Positions 1 through 7,910 are shown, counted from the first letter of the stretch. The stretch is 34,686 nt of DNA from Rhizobiales bacterium 65-9 (GCA_001899525.1 MKVY01000033.1:178696-213381); one strand, 5' to 3'. Notes: generated by a model not told the origin, from the sequence alone. Translations and numbers: made by a program.

Positions 1-764
1 TAGCCGACGCCGACATGCTCGAACATGCCGACCGAAATGATCCTGTCGAAACGCTCCGCGATGTCGCGATAATCCTGGAGCTCGAACCGGACGCGATCGG
101 CCAGCCCGTTCTTCGCCGCGCGCTCGCGCGAGAGGGCGAGTTGCTCCTGCGACAGGGTCACGCCCTTCACGCGCGCGCCGCAGACATCGGCGAGATAAAG
201 GCCAAGGCCGCCCCAGCCGGAGCCGATATCCAAGACGCGATGGTCCGGCTCGACCAGCAGCTTGGCGGCGAGGCGCCGCTTCTTGGCGAGTTGCGCGTCC
301 TCGAGGCTCTGGCCGGGATACTCGAAATAGGCGCAGCTATACTGACGGTCCTCGTCAAGGAAGAGATCGTACAGGCGACCGTTGAGATCGTAATGGTGCG
401 CGACGTTCCTGCGCGACGCGCGTCGCCGGTTGAACTGCTTGATCCGCCGCGTCGCGAACCGCAGCAGGCGATGGGGCCGCATCCAGCGCGGAACCTGCCC
501 CTCGAAATGCTGCCGGCCGATCAGGGCGAGCACGTCGCCGATCGAGCCCTGCTCGACCACGAACTCGCCGTCCATATACGCCTCGCCGAACTTCAGCTCC
601 GGATTAAGGAGCAGACCCCGCTCGGCGCGCGCCGTGGTGAAGCGGACCGCGAGCGGCGGCCCGGATCCGTCGCCGAACGTCATGGTCGCGCCGGACGAGG
701 CGGTCACCTTGAGCGAGCCCTCGCGCACCAGCAGCGAGAACATTTTCCGAAGAAGCCAGTCCAT
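1..764 (-). CDS. cfa: Cyclopropane-fatty-acyl-phospholipid synthase (partial, C-terminus beyond window)
   Basis: SAM-dependent methyltransferase that adds a methylene group across the double bond of unsaturated acyl chains in membrane phospholipids. The first 254 codons are visible; the gene runs off the left edge. The N-terminal lipid-binding domain is followed by the family motif VAHHYDLNG (His123-Leu127), the SAM-binding loop LDIGSGWGG (about residues 179-186), and near the edge the SVGMFEHVG motif. The start at 764 has a GGAGGGG ribosome site just upstream. It is transcribed away from the window in the same direction as rpsI, but the terminator at 866-897 separates them, so it needs its own promoter in 765-865, where I see no convincing -35/-10 pair. 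The family call is firm; full length cannot be judged. Confidence 0.93.
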   Translation of the reverse strand, partial: MDWLLRKMFSLLVREGSLKVTASSGATMTFGDGSGPPLAVRFTTARAERGLLLNPELKFGEAYMDGEFVVEQGSIGDVLALIGRQHFEGQVPRWMRPHRLLRFATRRIKQFNRRRASRRNVAHHYDLNGRLYDLFLDEDRQYSCAYFEYPGQSLEDAQLAKKRRLAAKLLVEPDHRVLDIGSGWGGLGLYLADVCGARVKGVTLSQEQLALSRERAAKNGLADRVRFELQDYRDIAERFDRIISVGMFEHVGVG

Positions 765-865
765 CGCCCACCCCTCCGCTTTCACGCGCTCGGGACAGAT
801 AATGCCGCCAGATCACACTATTGAAGATTGTATGTCTGCAATCCAGCCATGTGTTGAAATTGGAG

Positions 866-897
866 CAAAAGAAAAGGGCGGCCCAAGGGCCGCCCTG
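866..897 (-). terminator. Intrinsic terminator after rpsI
   Basis: On the minus strand a G+C-rich hairpin (arms about 875-884 and 887-896, perfect complement, tiny loop) is followed by a T-rich tract (TTTTCTTTT). It lies 26 bases beyond the rpsI stop and closes the rplM-rpsI operon before cfa. Confidence 0.9.
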
Positions 898-922
898 CAT
901 GCATGGCTGATGGAGGACAGGA

Positions 923-1408
923 TCAGCGCTTGGAGAACTGGAAGCTGCGGCGGGCTTTCGCGCGGCCATACTTCTTGCGCTCGACCACGCGGCTGTCGCG
1001 CGTGAGGAAGCCTTCCTTCTTGAGCACGCCGCGCAGCTCCGGCTCATAGTAGGTCAGAGCCTTGGAGAGGCCGTGACGCACCGCGCCGGCCTGGCCGGAG
1101 AGGCCGCCGCCCTCGACCGCGACGATAATATCGTACTGGTCGAGACGGTTGGCGACGAGCAGCGGCTGGCGAAGGATGAGCTGCAGAACGGGGCGGGCGA
1201 AATACTGCTCGACCGGCTTGTCGTTGACGATGATCTTGCCCGGACCGCGCTTCAGCCAGACGCGCGCGACGGCGTCCTTGCGCTTGCCGGTCGCGTAGGC
1301 GCGGCCCTGCTTGTCCAGCTTCTGGACATGGCGCGGCGCATCCGGGGCGACCGCGACAGGCTTCGCGGCGGAGCCGAGATCGGCGAGGGAGGAGAGAGTC
1401 TCAGCCAT
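923..1408 (-). CDS. rpsI: 30S ribosomal protein S9
   Basis: Small-subunit ribosomal protein whose C-terminal tail reaches the P-site tRNA. The 161-residue protein has an N-terminal extension of about 35 residues, then the S9 core beginning at [15 protein letters not shown], with [19 protein letters not shown] in the middle and the hallmark basic tail ending in SFQFSKR. The N-terminal extension is usual for alphaproteobacterial S9. The ATG shares its A with the TGA stop of rplM, so the two are translationally coupled in the conserved rplM-rpsI operon. Confidence 0.98.
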   Translation of the reverse strand: MAETLSSLADLGSAAKPVAVAPDAPRHVQKLDKQGRAYATGKRKDAVARVWLKRGPGKIIVNDKPVEQYFARPVLQLILRQPLLVANRLDQYDIIVAVEGGGLSGQAGAVRHGLSKALTYYEPELRGVLKKEGFLTRDSRVVERKKYGRAKARRSFQFSKR

Positions 1409-1887
1409 CAGGCCCTCACATTCTTGGAGTTCATGCCGGCGACGTCGAGCGGCGCCGGGTTCTGGGCGGCGTGCGGATGCTCCTCGCCCTTGTAGACCCG
1501 CAGATTGCCGAGGATCTTGCGGAACAGAGGTCCGCGCGGCAGCATGCGCTCAACCGCCTTCTCGACGATCCGTTCCGGGAAACGCCCTTCGAGAATGAAC
1601 TTGGCCGAGCGTTCCTTGATGCCGCCAATATAGCCGGTGTGATGATAATACATCTTCTGGTCGCGCTTGCGTCCCGTCAGAACGACCTTGTCGGCGTTGA
1701 TGACGATAACGTTGTCGCCGCAGTCGACATGAGGGGTGTAGCCGGGCTTGTGCTTGCCGCGCAGCCGCATCGCCACGACCGACGCGAGACGGCCCACGAC
1801 AAGGCCCTTCGCGTCGACGATCACCCACTTCTTCTCGACTTCGGCGGGTTTCAGCGAACGCGTCGCCGTGGTCATGACAGCAGCCAT
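1408..1887 (-). CDS. rplM: 50S ribosomal protein L13
   Basis: Early-assembling large-subunit ribosomal protein, 159 residues. Hallmarks include [19 protein letters not shown] near the N-terminus, [16 protein letters not shown], and [13 protein letters not shown] towards the C-terminus. The frame stays open upstream to 1980, but that stretch lies over the promoter and has no L13 similarity. The ATG at 1887 is chosen because GGAGGCAGGGGAA lies just upstream; an in-frame ATG at 1875 (MTTATRS) is the alternative. It is the first gene of the rplM-rpsI pair, and its stop overlaps the rpsI start by one base. Confidence 0.97.
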   Translation of the reverse strand: MAAVMTTATRSLKPAEVEKKWVIVDAKGLVVGRLASVVAMRLRGKHKPGYTPHVDCGDNVIVINADKVVLTGRKRDQKMYYHHTGYIGGIKERSAKFILEGRFPERIVEKAVERMLPRGPLFRKILGNLRVYKGEEHPHAAQNPAPLDVAGMNSKNVRA

Positions 1888-1951
1888 GCTGGTTCCCCTG
1901 CCTCCGAGTTGAAAACGAAAGCCGCGCTGGTCGGCGCGGCGGCGTGAGCGG

Positions 1952-1980
1952 CCTATAGGCGAGCGCCCGCCGCCCGTCAA
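1952..1980 (-). promoter_or_regulatory. Sigma-70-type promoter of rplM-rpsI
   Basis: Reading the minus strand, TTGACG (1980-1975) and TATAGG (1957-1952) are separated by exactly 17 bases. This gives a leader of roughly 60 bases before the rplM ATG at 1887. It is one of the clearest housekeeping promoters in the window. Confidence 0.8.
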
Positions 1981-2134
1981 TCGCTTCCAGTGGCGCTCAA
2001 AAACAATTCCATCAATAAAAACAGCTACATCTCATATGCGGTATTATTTTACCGCAAATACTCGCGGCGCTGCAGAGCTTCCGCCGTCTTCCGAATTGCG
2101 GAATCGCTCTCGCTGTCTGCTTGATCGCATTTCT

Positions 2135-2611
2135 TCACGCGGATCGGCGTCCACTTCGCTCGAGCATGCTCTGGCGGTCGGGCGGGATGGAGTAGGTGCC
2201 GGTCGCGTGCGCCGCCAGTTCCTCCTCCCCCTCCGACGCGATCAGCGCCTCGCCGACCGCGAGCCGGCGGCCGAGCTTCAGCAGGCGGCATTCGCAGATC
2301 AGGTCGCGGGCTTCGGGCTTGCGCAGGAAATTGATCGTCAGATTCGTGGTCACCGCCAGCGCGACGGGGCCGATGGAGGCCAGGATCGCGGCGTAGAGCG
2401 CGAAGTCGGCCAGCGCGAACATCGACGGGCCGGAAATGGTGCCGCCCGGGCGAAGATGCCGCTCGTGATAGATCAAGCGCACGCGCGCATAACGATCGCC
2501 GACAGCTTCAACGACATAGGTTTTTCCGCCCTGGTTCATCTGCGGAAAATCGCGTTCGAGAAACGCGTCGAGCTCTTCAAGCGTCATGCGCGCGGATGTC
2601 ATGCTGCTCAT
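2135..2611 (-). CDS. PaaI/hotdog-fold acyl-CoA thioesterase family protein
   Basis: Probable single-domain hotdog thioesterase of 158 residues, hydrolysing an unidentified acyl-CoA. The core contains HLRPGGTISGPSMFALADFA (the helix-containing segment of PaaI-type enzymes) followed by strands with LAVTTNLTINFLRKP and the C-terminal AHATGTYSIPP. The frame is open to 3034, but the upstream part is antisense to the crotonase gene, so the start is taken at 2611. No strong ribosome site is seen there; in-frame ATGs at 2602 and 2587 are alternatives. It is divergent from the crotonase-like gene at 2705 with under 100 bases between them, suggesting related acyl-CoA roles. Confidence 0.85.
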   Translation of the reverse strand: MSSMTSARMTLEELDAFLERDFPQMNQGGKTYVVEAVGDRYARVRLIYHERHLRPGGTISGPSMFALADFALYAAILASIGPVALAVTTNLTINFLRKPEARDLICECRLLKLGRRLAVGEALIASEGEEELAAHATGTYSIPPDRQSMLERSGRRSA

Positions 2612-2704
2612 CGGGAAAAAATGGTCGCCTGCGCCAGCCTTGCCGGCTCGGGGCGGTCCGCGCAATATCCCCTTCCCGCCTGACCGGCGCCCGCAAGCCT
2701 TCCG

Positions 2705-3529
2705 ATGTCGGCCGCCTCCATGACCGCTTCCTCGTCCGCCTCCCCCATTCTCCGCCGTCAGGACGCCGACGCGATCACGACGCTGACGCTGGACAGCCCG
2801 TCCAACCGCAACGCGCTCTCCGAAGCGATGCTCGCGGCGATCAGCGCCGAGCTCGGCTCGATCGCCGCCGACGATTCGACGCGGGTGGTGATCATCGCCG
2901 CCGCCGGCCCGGTCTTCTGTCCGGGGCACGACCTGAAGGAGATGACGGCGCATCGCTCGGACCCCGATCGCGGCCGCGCCTATTTCGCCGACATCATGGG
3001 CCGGTGCAGCGCCATGATGCAGGCCATCGTCCATCTGCCGCAGCCGGTGATCGCCGCCGTCGACGGCGTGGCGACCGCCGCCGGCTGCCAGCTCGTCGCG
3101 AGTTGCGACCTCGCGGTCGCCGGAGCGGCGGCGCGGTTCTGCACGCCCGGCGTCAATATCGGCCTGTTCTGCTCAACGCCGATGGTGGCGCTCTCCCGCA
3201 ATCTTTCGCGCAAGCACGCGATGGAGATGCTGCTGACCGGGGAGATGATCGATGCGGAGACCGCCGCGCGCATGGGGCTCGTCAATCGCGTCGCGCCGCT
3301 CGACGCCGCGCTCAGCGTCGCGATGGATCTGGCCCGCGCCGTCGCCGCCAAACCGCGCGCGACGGTCAAGATCGGCAAGGAGGCGTTCTATCGCCAGATC
3401 GAGAAGCCCCTGTCGGAGGCCTATGATTACGCATCGACGGTGATGGTCGACAACATGCTTCACTGCGACGCCGAGGAGGGCATCGGCGCCTTCATCGAAA
3501 AGCGCGCGCCGCGCTGGCGGGATCAGTAG
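2705..3529 (+). CDS. Enoyl-CoA hydratase/isomerase family protein, ECHDC3-like
   Basis: Crotonase-superfamily protein of 274 residues that should bind an acyl-CoA. The fold is clear: SPSNRNALSEAM near the N-terminus, the first oxyanion segment CPGHDLKEM (about residues 72-80), AAVDGVATAAGCQL (second oxyanion segment) and AMEMLLTGEMIDAETAARMG. The two glutamates used for water addition in mitochondrial enoyl-CoA hydratase are replaced: Gln129 where GGGCE is usual and Gly149 where QPE is usual. Together with IGLFCSTPMVALSR this matches the ECHDC3 subgroup, so hydratase activity is doubtful. The start is uncertain (ATG at 2705 or 2720; neither has a good ribosome site). Confidence 0.88.
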   Translation: MSAASMTASSSASPILRRQDADAITTLTLDSPSNRNALSEAMLAAISAELGSIAADDSTRVVIIAAAGPVFCPGHDLKEMTAHRSDPDRGRAYFADIMGRCSAMMQAIVHLPQPVIAAVDGVATAAGCQLVASCDLAVAGAAARFCTPGVNIGLFCSTPMVALSRNLSRKHAMEMLLTGEMIDAETAARMGLVNRVAPLDAALSVAMDLARAVAAKPRATVKIGKEAFYRQIEKPLSEAYDYASTVMVDNMLHCDAEEGIGAFIEKRAPRWRDQ

Positions 3530-3593
3530 CTGTGATGACCGCACGGCGCCGCAGCCCGCATCCGCGCGCGGCGGACCTTAATACCGACGTTTG

Positions 3594-3622
3594 CGCGCGC
3601 CGCGCGCGCAACGCGGCGCGCG
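3594..3622. terminator. Strong stem-loop between convergent genes
   Basis: An 11-base perfect inverted repeat (3594-3604 with 3612-3622, loop of 7) lies between the ends of the convergent genes at 3529 and 3628. There is no proper T-tract on either side, so it is only a candidate bidirectional terminator. Confidence 0.4.
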
Positions 3623-3627
3623 GTTCT

Positions 3628-4089
3628 TCACGGCGCGATGATCGGCGCCGAGGGATGCGCGCGATGAATCGGCTCGGCCGCGGGCCTCGCATGATCGTGC
3701 GTGTGGTCGCGCGCGTGCTCGTGATGAGCGTTCGCCGGCAACTGCAGAACCGTCGCCTTCTGCCCCTCGCAAAGATTGGTGACGAGAACGATCTCTCCGC
3801 CCGGCAGCTCCAAAGCGTCGTGATGGGCGTAGGGCTGGTCGAGATTGACCTGCCTGAAGCGGGCCACCCTCGCCGGAATCCGGCGGCGCGGCAGAAATCC
3901 CATCGCGCGATGACATTCGATATTCCGCTCGAACGCCAGCTCCGTGCCCGGCATGACGCACACCGCGACGTTCGGCTGCTCCGCCGAACAGAATCCGCGG
4001 GTGCTCGATCCGGCGAAACTCGCGCTCACAAGCTTGTCGCCGACCTTCGCCGGCGTGGACGCAACATGATGCAGACTGTAATCGCACAT
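3628..4089 (-). CDS. Conserved hypothetical protein with His-rich C-terminal tail
   Basis: A 153-residue protein resembling an uncharacterised family I know from rhizobial genomes, beginning MCDYSLHHVASTPAKVGD and containing PNVAVCVMPGTELAF, FRQVNLDQPYAHHDALELP and GQKATVLQLPA. No function is known to me. There is no signal peptide or membrane segment. After residue about 125 comes a low-complexity tail rich in His, Asp and Glu (HHEHARDHTHDHARP), which together with the internal His pairs and several Cys could bind metal; that is inference. The start at 4089 is supported by GGGAG about 9 bases upstream. The gene is monocistronic, convergent with the crotonase-like gene and divergent from the CoA-binding protein gene. 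Confidence 0.75.
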   Translation of the reverse strand: MCDYSLHHVASTPAKVGDKLVSASFAGSSTRGFCSAEQPNVAVCVMPGTELAFERNIECHRAMGFLPRRRIPARVARFRQVNLDQPYAHHDALELPGGEIVLVTNLCEGQKATVLQLPANAHHEHARDHTHDHARPAAEPIHRAHPSAPIIAP

Positions 4090-4234
4090 GGCAAAGTCTC
4101 CCTGTCGCCATGAACAGCCGAACGGTTGTCCATCACCCCTGGAAGCACATCAGCAAACGGTGGCGATCCTGTGATTCGCCGCCGTCCCGCATCGAAAATA
4201 ACGCCTCTCCCGCAATGACTTTCTCCACTGTCGT

Positions 4235-4254
4235 CCGACAATTATCCTTGTCGG
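4235..4254 (+). promoter_or_regulatory. Short inverted repeat upstream of the CoA-binding protein gene
   Basis: CCGACAA (4235-4241) and TTGTCGG (4248-4254) form a perfect 7-base inverted repeat with a 6-base spacer, ending 18 bases before the ATG at 4273. It could be an operator or a leader hairpin; no regulator is implicated. Confidence 0.35.
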
Positions 4255-4272
4255 CGGACTAACCGGTCAGAC

Positions 4273-4797
4273 ATGAATCACGATTCCTATGACGACGCCC
4301 TCATCCGCCGCATCCTCAAGGAAACGAAGTCGATCGCGCTGGTCGGCGCGAGCGACAATGAGGCGCGGCCCAGCTACATCGTGTTCAAATATCTGAAGGA
4401 GCGCGATTACCGGATGATCCCGGTCAATCCGGCGCTCGCGGGCGGTACGCTGCTCGGGGAAACGGTTTACGCCCGTCTCGCGGACATCCCGTTTCCCGTC
4501 GACATGGTGGAGATTTTCCGCAATTCGCTGGCGGCCGGGCCGATCACCGACGAGGCGCTCGCGATGACCCCCAAGCCCAAGGTGATCTGGATGCAGCTTT
4601 CGGTGCGCAACGACGAAGCGGCCGCGCGCGCAGAAGCCGCCGGCGTCACCGTGATCATGAACCGCTGCCCCAAGATCGAGTTCGGCCGGCTGTCCGGCGA
4701 GATCGGCTGGCAAGGAATCAACTCCCGCATCCTGTCGGCGAAAAAGCCGACGCTGGCGGCCAAGGGGATCCAGAAGCTCATGATCAGGCCGTCGTGA
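4273..4797 (+). CDS. CoA-binding domain protein (YccU-like)
   Basis: A 174-residue single-domain Rossmann-fold protein of the CoA_binding_2 family, related to the nucleotide-binding half of succinyl-CoA synthetase alpha. Visible features are the glycine-containing loop SIALVGASDNEARPSY (about residues 20-35), MIPVNPAL, the middle segment VDMVEIFRN and VIMNRCPKIEF. The molecular role is not established for the family. From memory, relatives in Hyphomicrobiales often lie next to O-acetylhomoserine sulfhydrylase; here that gene (9950) is about 5 kb away, with the exporter and redox genes between. Confidence 0.85.
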   Translation: MNHDSYDDALIRRILKETKSIALVGASDNEARPSYIVFKYLKERDYRMIPVNPALAGGTLLGETVYARLADIPFPVDMVEIFRNSLAAGPITDEALAMTPKPKVIWMQLSVRNDEAAARAEAAGVTVIMNRCPKIEFGRLSGEIGWQGINSRILSAKKPTLAAKGIQKLMIRPS

Positions 4798-4854
4798 GCG
4801 GCGCTTGCCGGGTCGCTGCGCGGGTTTCATAAACGCGCGAAAGCGAGGCGAACG

Positions 4855-5797
4855 ATGCGGCGTGCTGGATTTGCGATGGCCGTGCTGGCGTTTCTGGCCG
4901 GCTGCCAGCAGCGCGTCGATCCATCCCGCGCCTATGGCTGGATCGAGGCGGACCTGACCTTCATGGCGCCGGAGGAGTCCGGCCGCATCGTCGCGCTGCG
5001 CGTCGCGGAGGGCCAGCGCGTCGGGGTCGGCCAGCCCCTGTTCACGCTCGACGACCAGTTGCAGAAGTCGGACCGCGACGCCGCGCTCGCCACGCTCTCG
5101 CAGGCGCAGGCGCAGCTCGCGCGCGCCGAGGCGCCGACCGAGCGCGCGGAGCAAATCAAGGTGCTGGAGGCCGCCCTCGCCCGCGCCGAGGCGGCGCTCA
5201 AGCTCTCCACCGGCGATCTCGAACGCCAGACCAACCTGTTCAAGAGCGGCTATTCCTCGCGGCAGGCGCTCGATAATGCGCAGGCCGCCTTCAACCGCGA
5301 TCAGGCTGGCGTGGACGAGGCCAGGCGCCAGATTCAGGCGGCGGGAGTCGGCGGCCGCGAGGAAGACATCCGCGCCGCCCGAGAGCAGGTCGCGATCGCG
5401 GAGGCGCGCCTGGCCGCGGCGCGCGAACGCGAAGCGCGCCGCACCGTGATCGCCAGCGAGAACGGCGTCGTGCAGGCGACCTATTTTCGCGCCGGCGAGA
5501 TGGCGACGGCCGGCAAGCCTGGCGAACGAGGCGCTGAAGCTGCGCTTCTTCGCCTCCGAGGCGTCGCTGGCGCGGTTCGCGCTCGGCGAAACCGTGGAGG
5601 CGTCCTGCGACGGCTGCTCCAGCCCTGTGCGCGCCCGCGTGATCTTCATCGCCAGCGAGGCGGAATATACGCCGCCGGTGATCTACAGCCGCGAGGAGCG
5701 CTCGAAGCTCGTCTTCATGATCGAGGCGCGGCCGGAAAAGATCGAGGGCCTGCGCCCCGGCCTGCCGATCATCGTCACTGTTCCCGCGCAGCGATGA
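4855..5797 (+). pseudogene. HlyD/YbhG-type periplasmic adaptor lipoprotein, frameshifted
   Basis: Membrane-fusion subunit of the ABC-2 exporter encoded next. Codons 1 to about 221 give a lipoprotein signal with lipobox LAGC (Cys17), the biotinyl-lipoyl-like strand (GRIVALRVAEGQRVGVGQPL), a long alpha-helical hairpin and its return to VIASENGVVQATYFRAGEMA. At about 5510-5520 the frame breaks: the rest of the adaptor (LANEALKLRFFASEASLARF, then CDGCSSPVRARVIF, ending VPAQR) continues in the +1 frame to the TGA at 5795-5797. The residues usually linking these parts (a GKP-V-x-S-L-type strand) are missing, so a small deletion of about 11 or 14 bases fits. The original frame has no stop and runs on into the ATPase, giving a possible 640-residue fusion. 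A sequencing error cannot be excluded. Confidence 0.8.
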
Positions 5798-5817
5798 CCG
5801 CCCGCGCAGCGATGACC
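5783..5817 (+). repeat. Tandem duplication at the adaptor/ATPase gene junction
   Basis: The 17-base string CCCGCGCAGCGATGACC occurs at 5783-5799 and again at 5801-5817, a period of 18. Each copy carries an ATGA: the first holds the adaptor stop and one ATPase start (5794), the second another in-frame ATPase start (5812). The duplication adds six codons without shifting the frame. Confidence 0.85.
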
Positions 5818-6777
5818 AACGAGCGCAACGGCGGCGCGCCGGCGCGCGGCGCGGGCGACGGCGAGCCCGTCATCTCCGTGCATGGGCTGACGAAAAAGTT
5901 CAACGGCAAGACCGTCGTCGACAACATCGACCTCACCGTGCGCAAAGGCGCGATCCACGGATTCCTCGGCCCGAACGGCTCGGGGAAGACCACGACGATC
6001 CGCATGCTGTGCGGGCTGCTCACGCCGGACGCCGGCGAAGGCACATGCCTTGGCTTCAACATCCGCACCGAGGCGCAGAAGATCAAACGGCGCGTCGGCT
6101 ACATGACGCAGAAATTCAGCCTCTATGGCGATCTCACCGTGCGCGAGAATCTCGATTTCGTCGCGTCGCTCTACGAGCTTCCCGATGCGCGCGCGGCCGT
6201 GGACGCGACGCTGAAGCAGCTCGGCCTCGACACGCGCGGCGGCCAGCTCGCGGCGACCCTGTCCGGCGGATGGAAGCAGCGGCTCGCGCTCGGCGCCTGC
6301 ATGCTGCCCAAACCGGCGCTGCTGCTGCTGGACGAGCCGACGGCTGGCGTCGATCCGCAGGCGCGCCGCGATTTCTGGGCGGAAATCCACCGCCTCTCGA
6401 GCGAAGGCGTCACGATCCTGGTATCGACCCACTACATGGACGAAGCCGAACGCTGCCATGAGATCGCGTTCATCGCTTATGGGCGCCTTCTGGCGGGCGG
6501 CTCCGTCGAGCAACTGATCGACCAGTCCGGCCTCGTCACCTGGGAGGTGAGCGGCGACGGCGCGCTCGAGGTCGGGGCGGAGCTGGAAGGAAAACCCGGC
6601 GTCGACATCGTCGCGCCTTTCGGCCTCTCCTATCACATCGGCGGGCGCGACCGCGCGAAACTCGAAACGGCCATCGCGCCCTACCGCAACAGGCCGGGCC
6701 TTGCATGGAAGCAGTCGGTCCCGACGCTGGAAGACATCTTCATCAACCTGATGCGCTCGGCGGAGGACAATCAATGA
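5794..6777 (+). CDS. ABC transporter ATP-binding protein (ABC-2 exporter)
   Basis: Cytoplasmic ATPase of 327 residues powering the exporter whose permease follows. Visible: Walker A GPNGSGKTT (residues 59-67), Q-loop YMTQKFSLYGDLTV, signature LSGGWKQRL (from 156), Walker B LLLLDEPTAGVDP (Asp180, Glu181) and the switch His in STHYMDEAERC. The last 90 or so residues form the accessory domain usual in the CcmA/YbhF group, ending with the motif VPTLEDIFINLM. The ATG at 5794 overlaps the adaptor stop (ATGA), while the duplicated ATG at 5812 is equally possible. The stop overlaps the permease start in the same way, so the three genes form one tightly coupled operon. Substrate unknown. Confidence 0.95.
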   Translation: MTARAAMTNERNGGAPARGAGDGEPVISVHGLTKKFNGKTVVDNIDLTVRKGAIHGFLGPNGSGKTTTIRMLCGLLTPDAGEGTCLGFNIRTEAQKIKRRVGYMTQKFSLYGDLTVRENLDFVASLYELPDARAAVDATLKQLGLDTRGGQLAATLSGGWKQRLALGACMLPKPALLLLDEPTAGVDPQARRDFWAEIHRLSSEGVTILVSTHYMDEAERCHEIAFIAYGRLLAGGSVEQLIDQSGLVTWEVSGDGALEVGAELEGKPGVDIVAPFGLSYHIGGRDRAKLETAIAPYRNRPGLAWKQSVPTLEDIFINLMRSAEDNQ

Positions 6778-7910
6778 GCGCCGACGGCGCGCGCTTCTCG
6801 CTGCGGCGTCTGCTTGCGATGATGCGCAAGGAGTTCCTCCAGCTCGGCCGCGACCGCGGCTCGATCGGCATGATGATCGTCATGCCGATCGTGCAGCTCC
6901 TGCTGTTCGGCTACGCGATCGAGACGCAGCCGCGCCATCTGCCGACGGTGCTGCTGCTCGGCGAGCAGACATCGGCCGGACGCGCGATCCTCGGCGCGCT
7001 CCAGAACACGCGCTATCTCGATTTCAAGCGCGTGGTCGCGAGCCCGGAGGAACTGGATCACGCGATCCTGTCGGGCGAAGCGCTGTTCGGCGTGGAAATC
7101 CCGCCGAACTTCGAGCGCAAGCTGCGACGCGGCGAAAAGCCCGCGATCCTCCTGATCGCCGACGCGACCGATCCCGTCGCATCCTCCTCGGCGATCGCGG
7201 CCGCGAGCGGCATCCTGCAAACGGCGCTGGCGCGGGAGCGCTTCATCGACCCTGTCGAATCCGTCGCGCCCTACGAGATCCGCATCCATCGCCGCTTCAA
7301 TCCGAGCGGCGACACGCCTCTCAACATCGTGCCCGGCCTGCTCGGCGTGATCCTCACCATGAGCACGCTGGTGTTCACCGCGCTGGCCGTCACGCGCGAG
7401 ACCGAGCGCGGCACGATGGAGACGCTGCTCGCCATGCCGATCAGCCCCGTCGAGATCATGCTCGGCAAGATCGCGCCCTACGTCGTGGTCGGATTCGCGC
7501 AGATGGCGGTGGTGCTGGTCATCGGCGCCTTCGCCTTCAACGTGCCGATCATCGGCAGCCTGTCGACGCTGGTGGCGCTCTCGACTCTCTTTCTCGCGGC
7601 CAACCTGTCGCTCGGCTATCTGATCTCGACGGTGACGACGAACCAGCTTCAGGCGCTGCAGCTTTCGTTCGGCGTGTTCATGCCGAACATCCTTCTCTCC
7701 GGCTTCATGTTTCCCTTCGCCGGCATGCCGCGCTGGGCGCAGATCATCGGCGAGATCCTGCCGCTGACGCACTATCTGCGGATCGTGCGGGGCATCATGC
7801 TGAAGGGGGCCGAGATGGCCGACCTGCGCTTCGACGTCTTCTGCATGACCGGCTTCATGGCGGCCGTGATGGCGCTCGCCGTGTTGCGCTTCCGCCAGAC
7901 GCTGGACTAA
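6774..7910 (+). CDS. ABC-2 type transporter permease
   Basis: Inner-membrane subunit of 378 residues, YbhS/YbhR/YhhJ type. One N-terminal membrane helix (GMMIVMPIVQLLLFGYAIE) is followed by a large periplasmic domain (about residues 50-170) and a C-terminal bundle of five helices, including the conserved VTRERGTMETLL-like coupling segment (here ETERGTMETLLAMP) and the ALQLSFGVFMPNILLSGFMF helix. The start at 6774 is fixed by GGAGGACAATCA directly upstream and the 4-base ATGA overlap with the ATPase stop. Only one permease gene is present, so a homodimer is expected, whereas YbhS-YbhR systems use two. Confidence 0.94.
   Translation: MSADGARFSLRRLLAMMRKEFLQLGRDRGSIGMMIVMPIVQLLLFGYAIETQPRHLPTVLLLGEQTSAGRAILGALQNTRYLDFKRVVASPEELDHAILSGEALFGVEIPPNFERKLRRGEKPAILLIADATDPVASSSAIAAASGILQTALARERFIDPVESVAPYEIRIHRRFNPSGDTPLNIVPGLLGVILTMSTLVFTALAVTRETERGTMETLLAMPISPVEIMLGKIAPYVVVGFAQMAVVLVIGAFAFNVPIIGSLSTLVALSTLFLAANLSLGYLISTVTTNQLQALQLSFGVFMPNILLSGFMFPFAGMPRWAQIIGEILPLTHYLRIVRGIMLKGAEMADLRFDVFCMTGFMAAVMALAVLRFRQTLD

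Noticed and set aside
2037-2056. TGCGGTA/TACCGCA inverted repeat in an A+T-rich gap
   Set aside because: Only a 7-base stem with no link to a start, stop or promoter geometry; the rplM promoter lies elsewhere at 1952-1980.
2165-2176. CATGCTCTGGCG shared with the end of the REP-like element at 11418-11429
   Set aside because: A 12-base match is expected by chance between sites in a window this size, and the copy lies in the thioesterase coding region.
2135-3034. A 299-residue open frame on the minus strand over the thioesterase
   Set aside because: Its first 141 codons are antisense to the crotonase-like gene and have no family features; only the part from 2611 matches a thioesterase.
5505-5525. 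Programmed ribosomal frameshift in the adaptor gene
   Set aside because: No slippery heptamer, in-frame stop or stimulatory hairpin is seen, and conserved residues are missing at the junction, which favours a deletion.
4267-5649. Long minus-strand open frames opposite the CoA-binding and adaptor genes
   Set aside because: Low-complexity Arg/Ala/Gly composition and no motifs; typical antisense shadow in GC-rich DNA.
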